Positions 12,511 through 22,551 of a DNA stretch of 64,000 bases are shown in pieces (position 1 is the stretch's first letter; every line of letters begins with the position of its first letter). The DNA lies in the NCBI GenBank assembly GCA_014155875.1, contig JACEFZ010005130.1, positions 371,611 through 435,610 on the forward strand. The letters run 5' to 3'. The notes under the pieces were generated by a model. It was not told the origin of the DNA. It did no database searches and saw only the letters and a list, made by a program, of their open reading frames with translations. Source of the DNA: Cepaea nemoralis. Its lineage: Eukaryota; Mollusca; Gastropoda; Stylommatophora; Helicidae. Both the position numbers and the translations under genes were made by a program.

Positions 12511-12522
12511 CTTATTAGGAAG

Positions 12523-12789
12523 CTGAATTCTTCCTTTCTACACAGACCGACCTCTCGGTCTGTCTGCAACTGACTAGACCACGTAGTACGCATATCTCGT
12601 GAAAATATGAGGTGTGGGTTATTATTGCAGACTTGTTAAATTGCGCTCATACTGGGTGCGACCTACGGTCGATTATCGCTATATTATGGAGATTGGACGT
12701 CGGCCGACATTTGCGAGATTGACTGCACTGGGACTCTCCCCCTCCCCCCCTCCCTCTCTTACGTTCGGAGGAAGGGCCAAAGACTAAGA
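12523..12789. other. Unassigned spacer
   Basis: No gene; a C-rich low-complexity run lies at about 12738-12756. Confidence 0.4.
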
Positions 12790-13580
12790 TAGGAAAGTTT
12801 TTTCAAACGTTTATTTCATACAAAGCAATATATATTTACAAAGTGTAATGCGCGTTTCTTTTGTTTGTGTATTTTACAGAGCGTTGCCGTTTGTTAGTGT
12901 TAAGTTACCGAGGTGAAGCTTCACATTGTTGGTGTTGTTGCCCTGATGTCACATTGCAGGGTGACGCTCTAGTGCCCGTGAATGTCCATGACACATTTTG
13001 TTTGAAGGACAACAATCGGGGCTTTATAACTAGCAATTAGAGTCCATGGCCTGTCCCCAGAGAGATAATTGGTCCAAAGCTGTGATAGTGTCTGTGTGTG
13101 TCAAATACAATGGGAAGGACTTAAACCTGACCCACTACAAGCCACCTTTTAAAAGACATGAAATTAATGTTCAGATCTTTAAATGATTTTTTGTCGTAGA
13201 CTAGGAGTTTAGGTTGTCCGTCGTGGCGGGAGACGCACATTTCACATGAACTTCTGGCAAACTCCTTCCAGATATTCCCCAGGATGCTGACAGCTTCACC
13301 AAGACTTGGTATTTCGGATTTCAACTCCTTGAGAACAACTTCCCTTCCTTGAAAAAACTATGCAGTAATTTTCATCGAGAACACTCTTGATAGCACTTGA
13401 TTGTTTTACCAATACTGTGAGTTATTGTAGAGATTCTATCACACCTCTTGAACTATCGGGCTTCATCAACCCTAACTCAATATTCACAGAGTCATCACAA
13501 GCCTGTCACTTATAATGACCTCCTTAATCATGAATCAACATTCACAGATACATCGCAATTCTATAACTTCTACTGGTTGA
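12790..13580 (-). repeat. R1 repeat, copy C, with a small conserved frame
   Basis: R1 is my name for an unclassified long repeat with further copies at 15045-16350, 21376-33690 (split) and 45485-47262. In its presumed sense (minus here) it ends near 12790 with a GAAATAAACG poly(A)-type signal. A frame at 13124-13345 encodes about 70 residues (landmarks SLGEAV, EMC, DGQPKLLVYD, FKRWLVVGQV). Copy D keeps the same protein-level features up to its LINE insertion. No family recognised. The middle part with (GT)n seen in copies A and B is missing here. Confidence 0.65.
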
Positions 13581-13589
13581 GAAATTGAT

Positions 13590-13775
13590 AAATCGTGAAA
13601 CACCATTCACTGATTCACCACACTCTAGACTTCATAAATCGTGCAACCTTATTCACTGATTCATCACACTCTAGACTTCATAAATCGTGCAACCTTAGTC
13701 ACTGATTCATCACACTCTAGACTTCATAAATCGTGCAACCTTAGTCACTGATTCATCACACTCTAGACTTCATTT
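13590..13775. repeat. 46-bp satellite, about four units
   Basis: Four units of 46 bp (type CTTCATAAATCGTGCAACCT followed by TTCACTGATTCATCACACTC), the same satellite as the large array at 33690-34996. It sits at the same end of R1 in both places. Confidence 0.85.
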
Positions 13776-13884
<109 letters not shown>

Positions 13885-13888
13885 TATA

Positions 13889-14345
13889 TCACGCTCGTCA
13901 TCAGCGAGTAGTAGTAACCGGAATACGCGAGGCCCTGTTATAGAAAACACAAGTGTGTTTGCTTGATGGAACTCTCCTCCCTCAAAACCTTCTCTCGTGT
14001 TGACTTTGACACGTTTTGCAATTTGGTTTTCCATCTTCGATAATCCGTTACAGAGTAAATCTTTAACACAGGTATACTCGTGGTGAAAACAATCGAAATC
14101 ACTTCCACAAAATTAATAACACTTATATGTTTGAATTGTCCGTGACAGTGGAAATCTTTAATCCAGATCTACCTACACATGGTTAAAACTATCAATATAA
14201 CTTTCACAAAATTAATATCACTGATATTTTTGAACAATCAGTGTAAGAAGCAATCTTTAATCAAGATCTACGCATGGTGAAAATAATCGAAATCACTTCC
14301 ACAAAATCAATATCACTGATATGTTTGAATAATCCTTGACAAAAG
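13889..14345. repeat. R2: ~95-bp tandem repeat block, copy 1
   Basis: Starts with CGCTCGTCATCAGCGAG, then a ~140-bp lead-in and about 3.4 units of ~95 bp; units begin near 14045, 14140, 14239 and 14334 at variants of CCGTGACAGAG. The same lead-in and units occur at 44108-44497 beside a Tx1-like ORF1 fragment, so R2 may be a LINE 5' UTR block. Confidence 0.75.
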
Positions 14346-15040
14346 TCTGTATTATTGATGTCAAGTTCAGCAAACCAGACTAACAGACAGGAAATTTTGT
14401 TATTTCGTGTCTCCACCTTGTATTACAAGGATAGGAAAGGATTTGTTTTCTTCAAATTAATGAAATTTTAATGGGACAGTAAATTTAAAAAAATGTCACA
14501 TAATATGGTCTAGTCGAAGCTCGGTCACTCACAATCACCACACAATACACCCACACATACTATCACAGATTTTTCAACAGAAAATTTCCCAGCTGTTCAC
14601 AGATTAAGCAAGCGCCACTCCCATCAAGTTCCTTCTTTGTTACTGAGTCTATTGGCCCAACCTAGACAGAACGATGGGAGGGTGCCCTTTGTGAGTCAGT
14701 GGTCTTGTCGACCGAGGGTTTGGCCTTTGCCAAGGCCAGCTCAGGTAAATTATTTGTAGTGGTGGTAATTTTACCATCCTGGGTAGCGAACTGAACAAAT
14801 TTCAATCTGTTTACGCGCTTTCTCTTTCTCTCTCTCCCCTTCTCTACCCCTCTCCCTCCCCTCTCTCTCCGTCTTTGTTGACCGCTTTCCCGGTCTCAGC
14901 TCAGCCCGCCACAAACAAATCCTTTGCACTTGTGATTAAGGCGAGTGCTTGTGATTCAGCAATACTATTGAACTTGCTTACAGGAAACTGAACTTGCATG
15001 AGGTTGCCTGGATAGTGAAAGTTCCAATTAAATGGTTTGG
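14346..15040. other. No recognised gene; CT-rich tract
   Basis: A pyrimidine-rich run lies at about 14817-14875. Otherwise nothing recognised. Confidence 0.4.
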
Positions 15041-15044
15041 TGAT

Positions 15045-15178
15045 CCTTCACCCCTGAAACTGTGTGACCTAGTAATTATAGAGAACCCACATTTTTATTG
15101 GAATGATAATGTAATGCCCAAGCTCACAGCATTCGATGTACTGCTATCTCCAGAACGCGCGAGATAGTTCAAGACAGA

Positions 15179-15239
<61 letters not shown>

Positions 15240-16350
15240 TGAGAGAGACAGAGAGACAGAGAGAGAAGACAGATTTAACATGCCTTCCGCTTGTGGAGAT
15301 TGGAATGAAGCTAGGAATGTGTGTTTACATGCACTATGCCATAAATGTCATATTATCAGTTCAGTTATCAGTTTACTTATCAGTTATCAGTTGAGGTATC
15401 TTCATTGCACTCCAGACAGATCCATAGGTGCTTAGATCCTTCCCCCCAGCATATGCATCAGCGTCCGGTGGCTAATAGAGCCAGTTCTGTGTTGGTTGAC
15501 GAGGCACCTCGTTTTCCCGATGTACCTCTCGCGTCTGGCCGTGCCTATTCTTACTCCAAAGTCTTTCATCCTGGACAGCGATGTGGATTCACTGACGTCA
15601 AAGTCCTCTGTTCTCGCCATATCTTTGAGGACGTTAATAACATCGGCACGATCCATGGGCTGGCCATCTACAGGGGGTGCAGAGCCAGCCAGTTTATCAG
15701 CTCGTTCATTTCCCTCGACTCCCGCATGTCCCGGAACGAAGATGAAGGTTACTTTACGGACAACAGACTTCCGCAGCGACTCAGTCCACTGTCTACGTAC
15801 AGATCCAGCTTCGACCTTCTGAATCATGCTCATTGAATCACTTAGTACACACACGTTGGTATAATGCTGTGATTCCAGCCACATGAAAGCCTGTGTAACT
15901 GCCATCACCTCCATCGTCATGCTGCTCGTGGTCATAAAGTGGGCACCACTGGATTCTTGAACGGTTCGGCTCGCTGAAACGGGCTGTAAATGCCCACGCA
16001 CTTCTCTGCTGCTTTACAACAGATCCATCTGTATAGATGAGCACTTCGGGGCTATCTGAGTGTTCATAGACATGTCATATTATCATAACTGTATATGTAT
16101 GTATTTGTTTATTAACGCATGTGACATTTAACACTAACATACGTCAACTCTCTGTAATATACGCAAACAAAAGAAACACGCAATACACCTTGTATATTTT
16201 TTAAAATAAACAGTGAAATGGGACTGGTCAGACCATTTCGTGTTGTGGAAAAGTGTTCTACAGCGGTAGCGTGCCGACACGTGACCATCGTGTGCCTCGC
16301 GAGGCCTGAGTGGGACATGTTTGCAGTATTACCTGTGACCTCTTCCCTTC
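15045..16350 (+). repeat. R1 repeat, copy A, split by a LINE
   Basis: 15045-15358 and 16072-about 16350 are the reverse complement of parts of 45485-47050 and form one R1 copy interrupted at 15359-16071. A (GT)n run at 15179-15237 and a GA-rich run lie inside, matching the microsatellites at 46770-46905. The 3' part carries ACATTTAACACTAACA and an AAAATAAAC signal near 16202. Confidence 0.7.
15359..16071 (-). mobile_element. 5'-truncated RNase-H LINE with 14-bp target duplication
   Basis: The insertion is bounded by ATGTCATATTATCA at 15345-15358 and 16072-16085. Minus-strand frames (15838-16044 and 15432-16001) encode an RNase H with catalytic landmarks IYTDGS, TMEVMAV, LSDSMSMI and GNERADKLAG, then a tail (MARTEDFDVSE onward) ending near 15432. 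The 3' tail is an AACTGAT-type 7-bp repeat (15360-15395). The reverse transcriptase and endonuclease are absent. One frameshift separates the two frames. Confidence 0.85.
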
Positions 16351-16364
16351 CCACTAGTTGTCAA

Positions 16365-16440
16365 CCATTCAAAACAAGCAGTGGAGAATGCATATAATAG
16401 TCTTTTGCAATTCTTCTCCAGAGTACATCGTAATTTACAG
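16365..16440 (-). mobile_element. Short RTE-like LINE fragment
   Basis: About 70 bp match 5325-5395 of the LINE at 4.4-6 kb, around the codons just downstream of the FADDA motif. No frame survives. Confidence 0.5.
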
Positions 16441-16870
16441 CTTAATTCCCCCCCCCCCCCCCCCAGTTTTTGCATGTATGGTAGTTGTATACGGGTAGCA
16501 ATGTATGGGCGATTCTGTGCATATATTTATATGTATACATGTATTTTGTTGTGTTGGAAAAAAAGTTAAAAAAATTGGTGATGTGTCATATAGAAGGGGA
16601 AAAAAAAAACTTTGTTGTATTGATTTAAAAAAAAAAAAAAGCTATCAGTGTGAATGAGGATACCTGGCGGGTGAAAGAGTTTTTCTATTAAATGGTTTTG
16701 GGCTGCATGGGAGCAAATGATAACCCAAACATGAATATAATGTTGTCACATGTATATGAATGTATACGTTTGTATTTGCAAATGTAAAATGACACTGATT
16801 TTATGCAGAATAAACGTTTAAAATAAAATTAACAGTTTTTGAACTCTGATCACAACAGCCAACATCTACC
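16441..16870. other. Low-complexity spacer and presumed retrocopy leader
   Basis: Contains a C run near 16448-16464, A runs near 16601-16609 and 16627-16640, and AT-rich DNA. The last part precedes the SRSF2-like start codon and may be mRNA leader copied with it. Confidence 0.4.
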
Positions 16871-17330
16871 ATGAGCGAAGGATATAGCGGGGGCCATCAA
16901 ACATTGATGGTATGGTGTCGCTGAAAGTTGATAATCTCACTTACAGAACGACGCCGGAGGATTTGCGCCGTGCTTTCGAAAAATATGGCGACGTTGGAGA
17001 TGTACATATTCCCAGGGACAGATTTACGAGAGAAAGCAGAGGATTTGCTTTTGTTCGTTTTTATGACAAACGTGATGCCGAAGATGCAATCAATTCAATG
17101 GATGGAGCTTTACTTGATGGCAGAGAAGTGAGATGTCAAATGGTAAGATACGGCCGACCATCTGAACCTTACAGAAGAGGGTCATCACGGTGTGGTTATG
17201 GTGGAAGTGGCAGCGGTGGGGAAGGTCTCGATCAAGGTCACCCAGAAGACGCAGCAGACGTTCTAGAAGCCGATATGCCAGCCATTCTCGCAGTCTGAAC
17301 GACTGCGGATCCTGCAGCAGGAGTAGGGGC
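16871..17330 (+). pseudogene. SRSF2: SRSF2 (SC35) processed pseudogene
   Basis: SRSF2 is a nuclear SR protein that binds exonic enhancers and recruits the spliceosome. The single RRM is almost complete at 16912-17160: [11 protein letters not shown], the RNP1 block [16 protein letters not shown] and LLDGREV. A start at 16871 (MSEGYSG) is one base out of frame with the RRM, with the break in a G run near 16891-16895; the in-between codons read [10 protein letters not shown], as expected for SRSF2. After the RRM the Arg-Ser domain continues in a different frame ([18 protein letters not shown] at about 17215-17270). No intron separates RRM and RS parts, whereas vertebrate SRSF2 has one. Two frameshifts and intron loss point to a retrocopy. 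LINE sequence takes over after about 17330-17400. Confidence 0.85.
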
Positions 17331-17394
17331 AAGGCAGCTACCTGCCGCAGCCACTTGAGATCCTTTGATAAGGATGGAGCCGAAGCCTCAGACT

Positions 17395-18342
17395 GATTTT
17401 GGCGTCAAATGTGTTGACTTTCCTGTGTCATGGAAGTCACCGGCTACAAATCCAGTCAGGGAAGAACAGAACAGTGTGCAGCGCAGAACAGCCACTCTCA
17501 GCTTCCTTGATGACGAATACCCACAGGATCTCTGGATCCGAGTCTACACAGATGGGTCTGCACAAAATGCTGTTCGAAATGGAGGAGCGGAAGTTTACAT
17601 AGAATACCCAAATAATACTAGAGACATGGCTTGAGTTCCAACAGAAAAGTACTGCCGTAACTATGATGCTGAAATTGAGGCAATCAAGATAGCCACAGAT
17701 AAACTACAAAATACTAGCCATGGTACACAACTTATGGTGGTATTGACAGATGCAAAATCAGTACTCGAGGCGCTCCTGTCTGGGAAATTGCCATTTCTAA
17801 GGACACTACTTTCTGAACTTAGCAGTCAGCGTAAGGTCACCATACAGTGGATACAATCACACTGTGGAGTCCCCGGAAACGACAGAGCTGATCGATTGGC
17901 TAAGGAAGGAGCAAAAGAAGAACAACCTGATGTGCCCATTACATACCACCATAAGAAAAGAATGATCAAATCAGTCGGAAGGCCACCAAACCCTACTCAA
18001 GACGACTACCACGTTATGGACGTCAATCTTCTGCGCCTCAGAACAGGACACAATAGATTACACAACCACATGTATACAAAATTCAAATTGGTAACTCAGC
18101 CATGTGCACATGTGGTTTGGCGACGCAGACTGCAGAGCACATACTCCAAGACTGCCCAAACTACAACATACCCAGGCTTACCTTCTGGCCTACAGAGACA
18201 ACAGTGGAAGATAAACTCTATGGACCGATGCGTGAACTAAAAAAGACTGTTAGATTCATACAAGAGACAACATTGCAGTTATAAACATATTTCAGGCGAA
18301 CGAAAGAAGAAGAAGAAGAAGAAGAAAGAAGAAGAATATGCT
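17395..18342 (+). mobile_element. RNase-H-type LINE, 3' portion
   Basis: Two frames (17365-17634, 17734-18240) and the join between them give a full RNase H: RVYTDGSAQN, NYDAEIEAI, VVLTDAKSVL and GNDRADRLAKEGA carry the four acidic residues. A stop after TRDMA (about 17632) interrupts the frame. The homology then continues to a (GAA)n-type tail at 18307-18340. Degenerate copies lie at 8680-9315 and 61480-61960. The upstream reverse transcriptase is absent; the SRSF2 copy lies in its place, in the same orientation. Confidence 0.8.
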
Positions 18343-18519
18343 TGTGACTAAGAAAAGGTGCTTGTCAGAACAGTGTACGTTTAGCATATATACCCTTGTT
18401 GTTTTCTATTTAAAGAAATAATTATTAAGTGGCCCTAGGAGGCCAGTAAAAAAAATGTTTTATTCCCCACAGGGGGGCGGTTTATTACATCGAAGACCAA
18501 AGCCTTGTTTGACAGGAAA
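18343..18519. other. Short unassigned segment
   Basis: No gene recognised between the LINE tail and the R3 repeat. Confidence 0.3.
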
Positions 18520-18846
18520 GGATTGATCTGACGCTATTCTTTCCTGACTAAAATAGATAATACTGTCTTAGTATACAATGACGAATTAAACATAAATGTG
18601 AAACGTTAAAAGTTGATTATAAAATGTAATTATGCACAAACTAAACACATTTTCTGTAAGTAAATTAATAGTGTTATTATTTACATTATAAAATCTGACT
18701 AAAAATTAACCATTTCATTTATTAAAGAATACTACAGAGATGTTAGAGTTAGTTAATGATGTTATTCTAGGTATACAATTTCCTTTGTCTAAATTTCAGT
18801 AATCTCCCTTGTAACAATATTAGATGTTTATGTCTCATACTCATTG

Positions 18847-19184
18847 TTGCTTGCTTGCTTGTGTTCGCTGGCTGTGAGCTCCAACGCGAAGTCCTGTATG
18901 TCGGATGAAGACATCCTGCTGTCCAACATCAGTGTGATGTCATACAGGACCTGAGGTTTGCGTGAGTATCCGTTATCCCATGTCTGGCTTATTGGCGTGC
19001 AGACTGGTGGTTCCTCGCCGTACAGGCAGACACTCTCCGACTTCGGAGGAAAAGGCGATCCTACTGACTGTAGCCAGGACCCTGAAGGGACCTGTTGCCC
19101 AGGACGCTAGACGAGGACGCGTCAATAGGTCTTGGCCAGTATATAACCCGGCCCTGGTGCCTTGGAAACACCTCTGCGTCCCAA
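18847..19184. mobile_element. Unclassified 338-bp insertion with 8-bp duplication
   Basis: Bracketed by ACTCATTG at 18839-18846 and 19185-19192, within R3 sequence that is continuous in copy II. Inside, GTCCTGTATG and CATACAGGAC form a 10-bp inverted repeat (about 18891 and 18944) around a ~43-nt loop. An 8-bp duplication fits hAT-type or related DNA transposons, but no clear terminal inverted repeat was seen. Confidence 0.5.
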
Positions 19185-19213
19185 ACTCATTGTTATCAAG
19201 GTGTTTTTCTTTT

Positions 19214-20123
19214 CAATCAATCAATCATGTGCCATGCCGGAAAGCGTGGGAGGTCATGACTCGCCATTTCACTCGATCACCAGAGTCGTGGATCAGCTCA
19301 GTGTTCCTGTCTCGTCCATGCCATGTGGCCAAGCCATCCAGGTATCTTCCTCTCGGTCTTCCTCTTGGTCTGTTCCCTTCGATCTTGCCAATTGTCACTA
19401 AGTTCTCTAATCCATTTCTTCTCATAAAATGTCCAAAAAAATTCGACTGTCTACATCTAATTTCTCTAATCAATTTACGATTTTCATTTGTCTCCTGTAG
19501 TACTTGGTCATTGGTTTTTCTGTCTGTCCATGGTATTCTTTGCATTTTCCTCAGAAACCACATTTCTGCAGCCATCAGATGTTTTTCAGCTTGACTGCTC
19601 ATTGTCCAAGTTTCACATCCATACAAAAGAACAGGCTCTATGTATCCCCTCAACACTCTTTTTCTCGTTTCAATTGACATCTTTTTATTGGTCAGAATGT
19701 TTTTCATCTTGCTAAAGGCTACTTTCGCCATGGCGATTCTTGTTCTAATCTCTTCAAGGCATCTCCCATCAGATGTTATGACTGTTCCGAGATAATTGTA
19801 CGGATTCACTTGTTGAAGAATATTCCCATTTACTTGTATATTACATTGTGGTATTTCGTTCTTCCTAGTGACTACCATAACCTATGTCTTTTTACAATTT
19901 AATTCTAACCCCAGTTCCTCACTGTGTACAACAACCGCATCTACTAATTGTTGCAGATCCTGCGCATTGTCTGCAATCATCTGTATCATCTGCATATCTA
20001 ATGTTATTGTTGTTTCGTCCTCCAATACTGATTCCATTTATATTTTCTACATTTCTGAAAATATGTTCAATGTACAGAAAAGAAAGATCTGGAGACATTA
20101 CACATCCCTGCCTAACACCTCAC
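19214..20123 (-). mobile_element. 5'-truncated RTE-like LINE with 10-bp target duplication
   Basis: Target duplications TTTTTCTTTT at 19204-19213 and 20124-20133. The 3' tail is a CAAT/TTGA repeat at 19214-19227. Upstream of the main frame the minus strand still encodes the RT palm to about 20120, including RYADD around 19990, with breaks. Confidence 0.85.
19225..19878 (-). CDS. RTE-like LINE ORF2 C-terminus (217 residues)
   Basis: Open frame covering the thumb and C-terminal region of an RTE-like reverse transcriptase: YLGTVITSDGRC near residue 30, YGCETW near 90, GHFMRRNGLENL near 150, RPRGRPRGRYLDGL near 170, ending in AFRHGT. The last residues lie directly before the short tandem-repeat tail, as is typical of RTE elements. 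A truncated relic; the Met start is only where the frame opens. Confidence 0.8.
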   Translation of the reverse strand: MVVTRKNEIPQCNIQVNGNILQQVNPYNYLGTVITSDGRCLEEIRTRIAMAKVAFSKMKNILTNKKMSIETRKRVLRGYIEPVLLYGCETWTMSSQAEKHLMAAEMWFLRKMQRIPWTDRKTNDQVLQETNENRKLIREIRCRQSNFFGHFMRRNGLENLVTIGKIEGNRPRGRPRGRYLDGLATWHGRDRNTELIHDSGDRVKWRVMTSHAFRHGT

Positions 20124-20187
20124 TTTTTCTTTTAGGTATCTAGTAACCCCTATCTAGCTTGAACATAAGCATTAATAAGTGTAGTAA

Positions 20188-20234
20188 TCTAAGTGAAACT
20201 TAGACAATGAGCAGTCAAGCTGAAAAACATCTAA
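20188..20234 (+). repeat. 47-bp inverted duplicate of LINE sequence inside R3
   Basis: This segment nearly matches the reverse complement of 19560-19606 in the nearby LINE. R3 copy II lacks it (compare 57825-57845). It looks like a short templated insertion. Confidence 0.6.
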
Positions 20235-20308
20235 TGTTATTCAAGGCATTACTATCATGTTATTATATTTTAAATATTCTCTATGCAAACGTAATTGCAC
20301 CAGCATTT

Positions 20309-20383
<75 letters not shown>

Positions 20384-20879
20384 AAGAGGGAGAGAAAGAG
20401 AGAGATAGAGCGAATGAGAGAAGGGAGAGGGGTGGGGGGGGGGGAGAACTATTTGTTCAAAATGAATGAAATTTACAAACATAAATGACATTTCCTCTAA
20501 ACATAATATTTGCCTACATAAACCCCATAAACCTTGCACTGGCCTTTCGCCAGTGCGAAAGTAAGTGCATGCAGGCCTTGACAGTGCCAGACCAGGTTTT
20601 GTCCTGCTCACTTCGCCTATTAATCGTCATCTCTCTCACTCCCAGCACCTAGACCATAGCCACCAGTCACACCACTCACCTTCTCGTTGCTACTTTGGCG
20701 TTGAAATCCCCGAGGATGGCAACCATTTCAAAATTGTTACACTGGTCCTCGGCCATGTCTAATTCGTTATATCATTCAAGAAGCCCTGGGCAAGAAAACG
20801 TGAGGCGAAGAAATTCATTGGCATTGAGAATCTTTCACATATACTGAACCCTTGCCTTCTACAAATCCACATTGTTCTT

Positions 20880-21120
20880 CTCCTATTTATATCATCATCA
20901 TCAAGTGCCATGACGACCGGTGTAGGCGTTCATGGATCCCCACAGCTCTCTGTCTTTAATTTTCTGGATCAACTCTGCCGTTGAAATTCCTCCATGCCAC
21001 TGTCGCAATCCACCCTGTATCATTTCTCTTGGTCTGCTTCTCTTCCCCTCGATCTGTCCAGTTGTCACGATGTTCTCTAATGCATCTCTTCTCATCACAT
21101 GACCAAAAAAGCTGTTTGCC
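20880..21120 (-). mobile_element. RTE-like LINE 3' end within R3
   Basis: Minus frame 20901-21098 encodes the C-terminus (RRDALENIVTTGQIEG ... GRHGT) followed by an ATC-repeat tail at 20890-20901. The same fragment sits at the same place in R3 copy II (58490-58790), so its insertion predates the duplication of R3. Confidence 0.7.
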
Positions 21121-21375
21121 TCTTTTTTATTGTTGTATATAATATAATGTTCTAGTTTTATTAGCCTCTTTCAAGCATTCGTCGTTAGTTTTATATCCAT
21201 TATAATTGATACCTCTGTTTTTTTTTCTCTCTCTCTACCAGAATGGTTTATGTTATATTCCTCGGAAGTTATAATATCCTCTGGTCTCACACATACCTAA
21301 CATGTTAATATTCAGTCTTCTCATTTCTTTCTTAATGTTATCAAAGTTTGGGCTGACTGCTGACCAGTCATCAGA

Positions 21376-21539
21376 TCGGGGCTTTATAACTAGCAATTAG
21401 AGTCAATGGCATGTCCCCAGGGGATAATTGGTCCAAAGCAGTGATATAGTGTCTGTGTGTGTCACCCTGGCCGCTACAAGCCACCTTTAAAAAAAATTAA
21501 ATTAGTGTTCAGATCTTTAAATGATCTTTTGTCTTAGAC

Positions 21540-21540
<1 letters not shown>
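21376..21540 (-). repeat. R1 repeat copy D, left part
   Basis: Matches 13019-13195 of copy C (GGGGCTTTATAACTAGCAAT onward). It continues at 33300 after the RTE LINE; the junction repeats are GTCTTAGACT (21531-21540) and GTCGTAGACT (33300-33309), a 10-bp duplication with one mismatch. Confidence 0.8.

Positions 21541-21629
<89 letters not shown>
21541..21629. repeat. (ATC)n, 3' tail of the RTE LINE
   Basis: About 29 ATC triplets at the 3' end of the minus-strand LINE. Short tandem-repeat tails are a hallmark of RTE-like elements; here the tail has expanded or was long at insertion. Confidence 0.9.
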
Positions 21630-22004
21630 AGTGCCCTGCCAGATGGTGTAGGCGTTCATAGCTCTCCACAGATCTCGGTCTTTGGTTTTCTGGATAAACT
21701 CTGCTGCTGATATTCCTCCGTGCCACCGTCTCAATCCATCCAGCATCATTTCTCTTGGTCTGCCTCTGCCTCTCTTCCCCTCGATCTTTCCAGTTGTCAC
21801 GATGTTCTCCAATGCCTCTCTTCTCATTACATGACCAAAGAAAGCTGTTTGTCTCTTTCATATTGTTGTATATATTGTTCTAGTTTCATTAGTCTGTTTC
21901 AGGCAGTCGTTGTTAGTTACTCTGGCAGTCCAAAGAATTCGCAAAATTCGTCTCAGGAACCACATCTCTGTTGCTTCTAATTTCTTCTTAATTTGTTCAT
22001 TTAC

Positions 22005-22512
22005 TGTCAGGGTCTTAAACTTGGCTCGCTAACCTAACAGTGTGGGACAGTACAAGTACAACGTGATTTGACGTAAGACTCAACGACACACCGTTCTATG
22101 GATTTATTCACATATCAAATACAGAACGATGATCACAACAATATATACTCGATACTTCAATACACTTACATACAGCTCACAAGTCTCACTCAAGATGTCC
22201 AGACACTCGACTTTCAGTACAGATACCACACAACGCCTTTCTCTCTGCACACGTCTGTCCGAGTCGAAGTCCCAGAGCTGTCTGCCGCTAACTCGCAACT
22301 CGCCTCTCACCTCAGGTGACGTCACGAGGCATGCGTGCGTTTAGCGTCGTCCTTGCTTGACCGCTGGTCGCTTGTCAGCCAGCAGTCTTGCAGGCCGGTA
22401 ACCACTATTCGCCTGGCGGCGTAACGAAGTTACTGCGTCCCTACTGGGAGCTAAGTCGCCTGGCGGGCGTAACGATGTCACTGCATCATCGTCCCCTTTC
22501 TGGACTCTGACA
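22005..22512 (-). repeat. 3' LTR
   Basis: 508 bp. I found one difference from the other LTR (T at 22406 against C at 29765). The mirrored short frames inside it (both strands) are LTR sequence, not genes. Confidence 0.95.
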
Positions 22513-22521
22513 CGCTCCCCC
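22513..22521 (-). other. Polypurine tract
   Basis: GGGGGAGCG on the minus strand, directly before the 3' LTR, the expected primer site for plus-strand DNA. A perfect 10-bp inverted repeat (ATGAAAGATG, one-base spacer, CATCTTTCAT) lies 9 bp inward at 22531-22551. Confidence 0.65.
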
Positions 22522-22551
22522 GGCAAATTCATGAAAGATGTCATCTTTCAT

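Larger units (their letters stand above)
18520..21210. repeat. R3 repeat copy I, split by two insertions
   Basis: 18520-18846 and 20124-21210 together match 57425-59100 (copy II), with partial copies at 9856-10130, 12045-12115 and 44848-44890. R3 includes an AT-rich left part, the (GA)n tract (20311-20380), the CCTCTAAACATAATAT segment and an embedded RTE-like 3' end. Copy I is opened by insertions at 18847-19184 and 19214-20123. Confidence 0.7.

Noticed and set aside
15136..15435. Cys-Val repeat protein
   Set aside because: Translation of (GT)n inside R1.
16912..17298. Functional SRSF2 gene
   Set aside because: Start codon and RS domain are both out of frame with the RRM, the intron is absent and the 3' end is replaced by LINE sequence.
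22098..22325. Small proteins encoded identically at 22.1 and 29.5 kb
   Set aside because: Identical because both lie in the LTRs; frames exist on both strands and have no motif.
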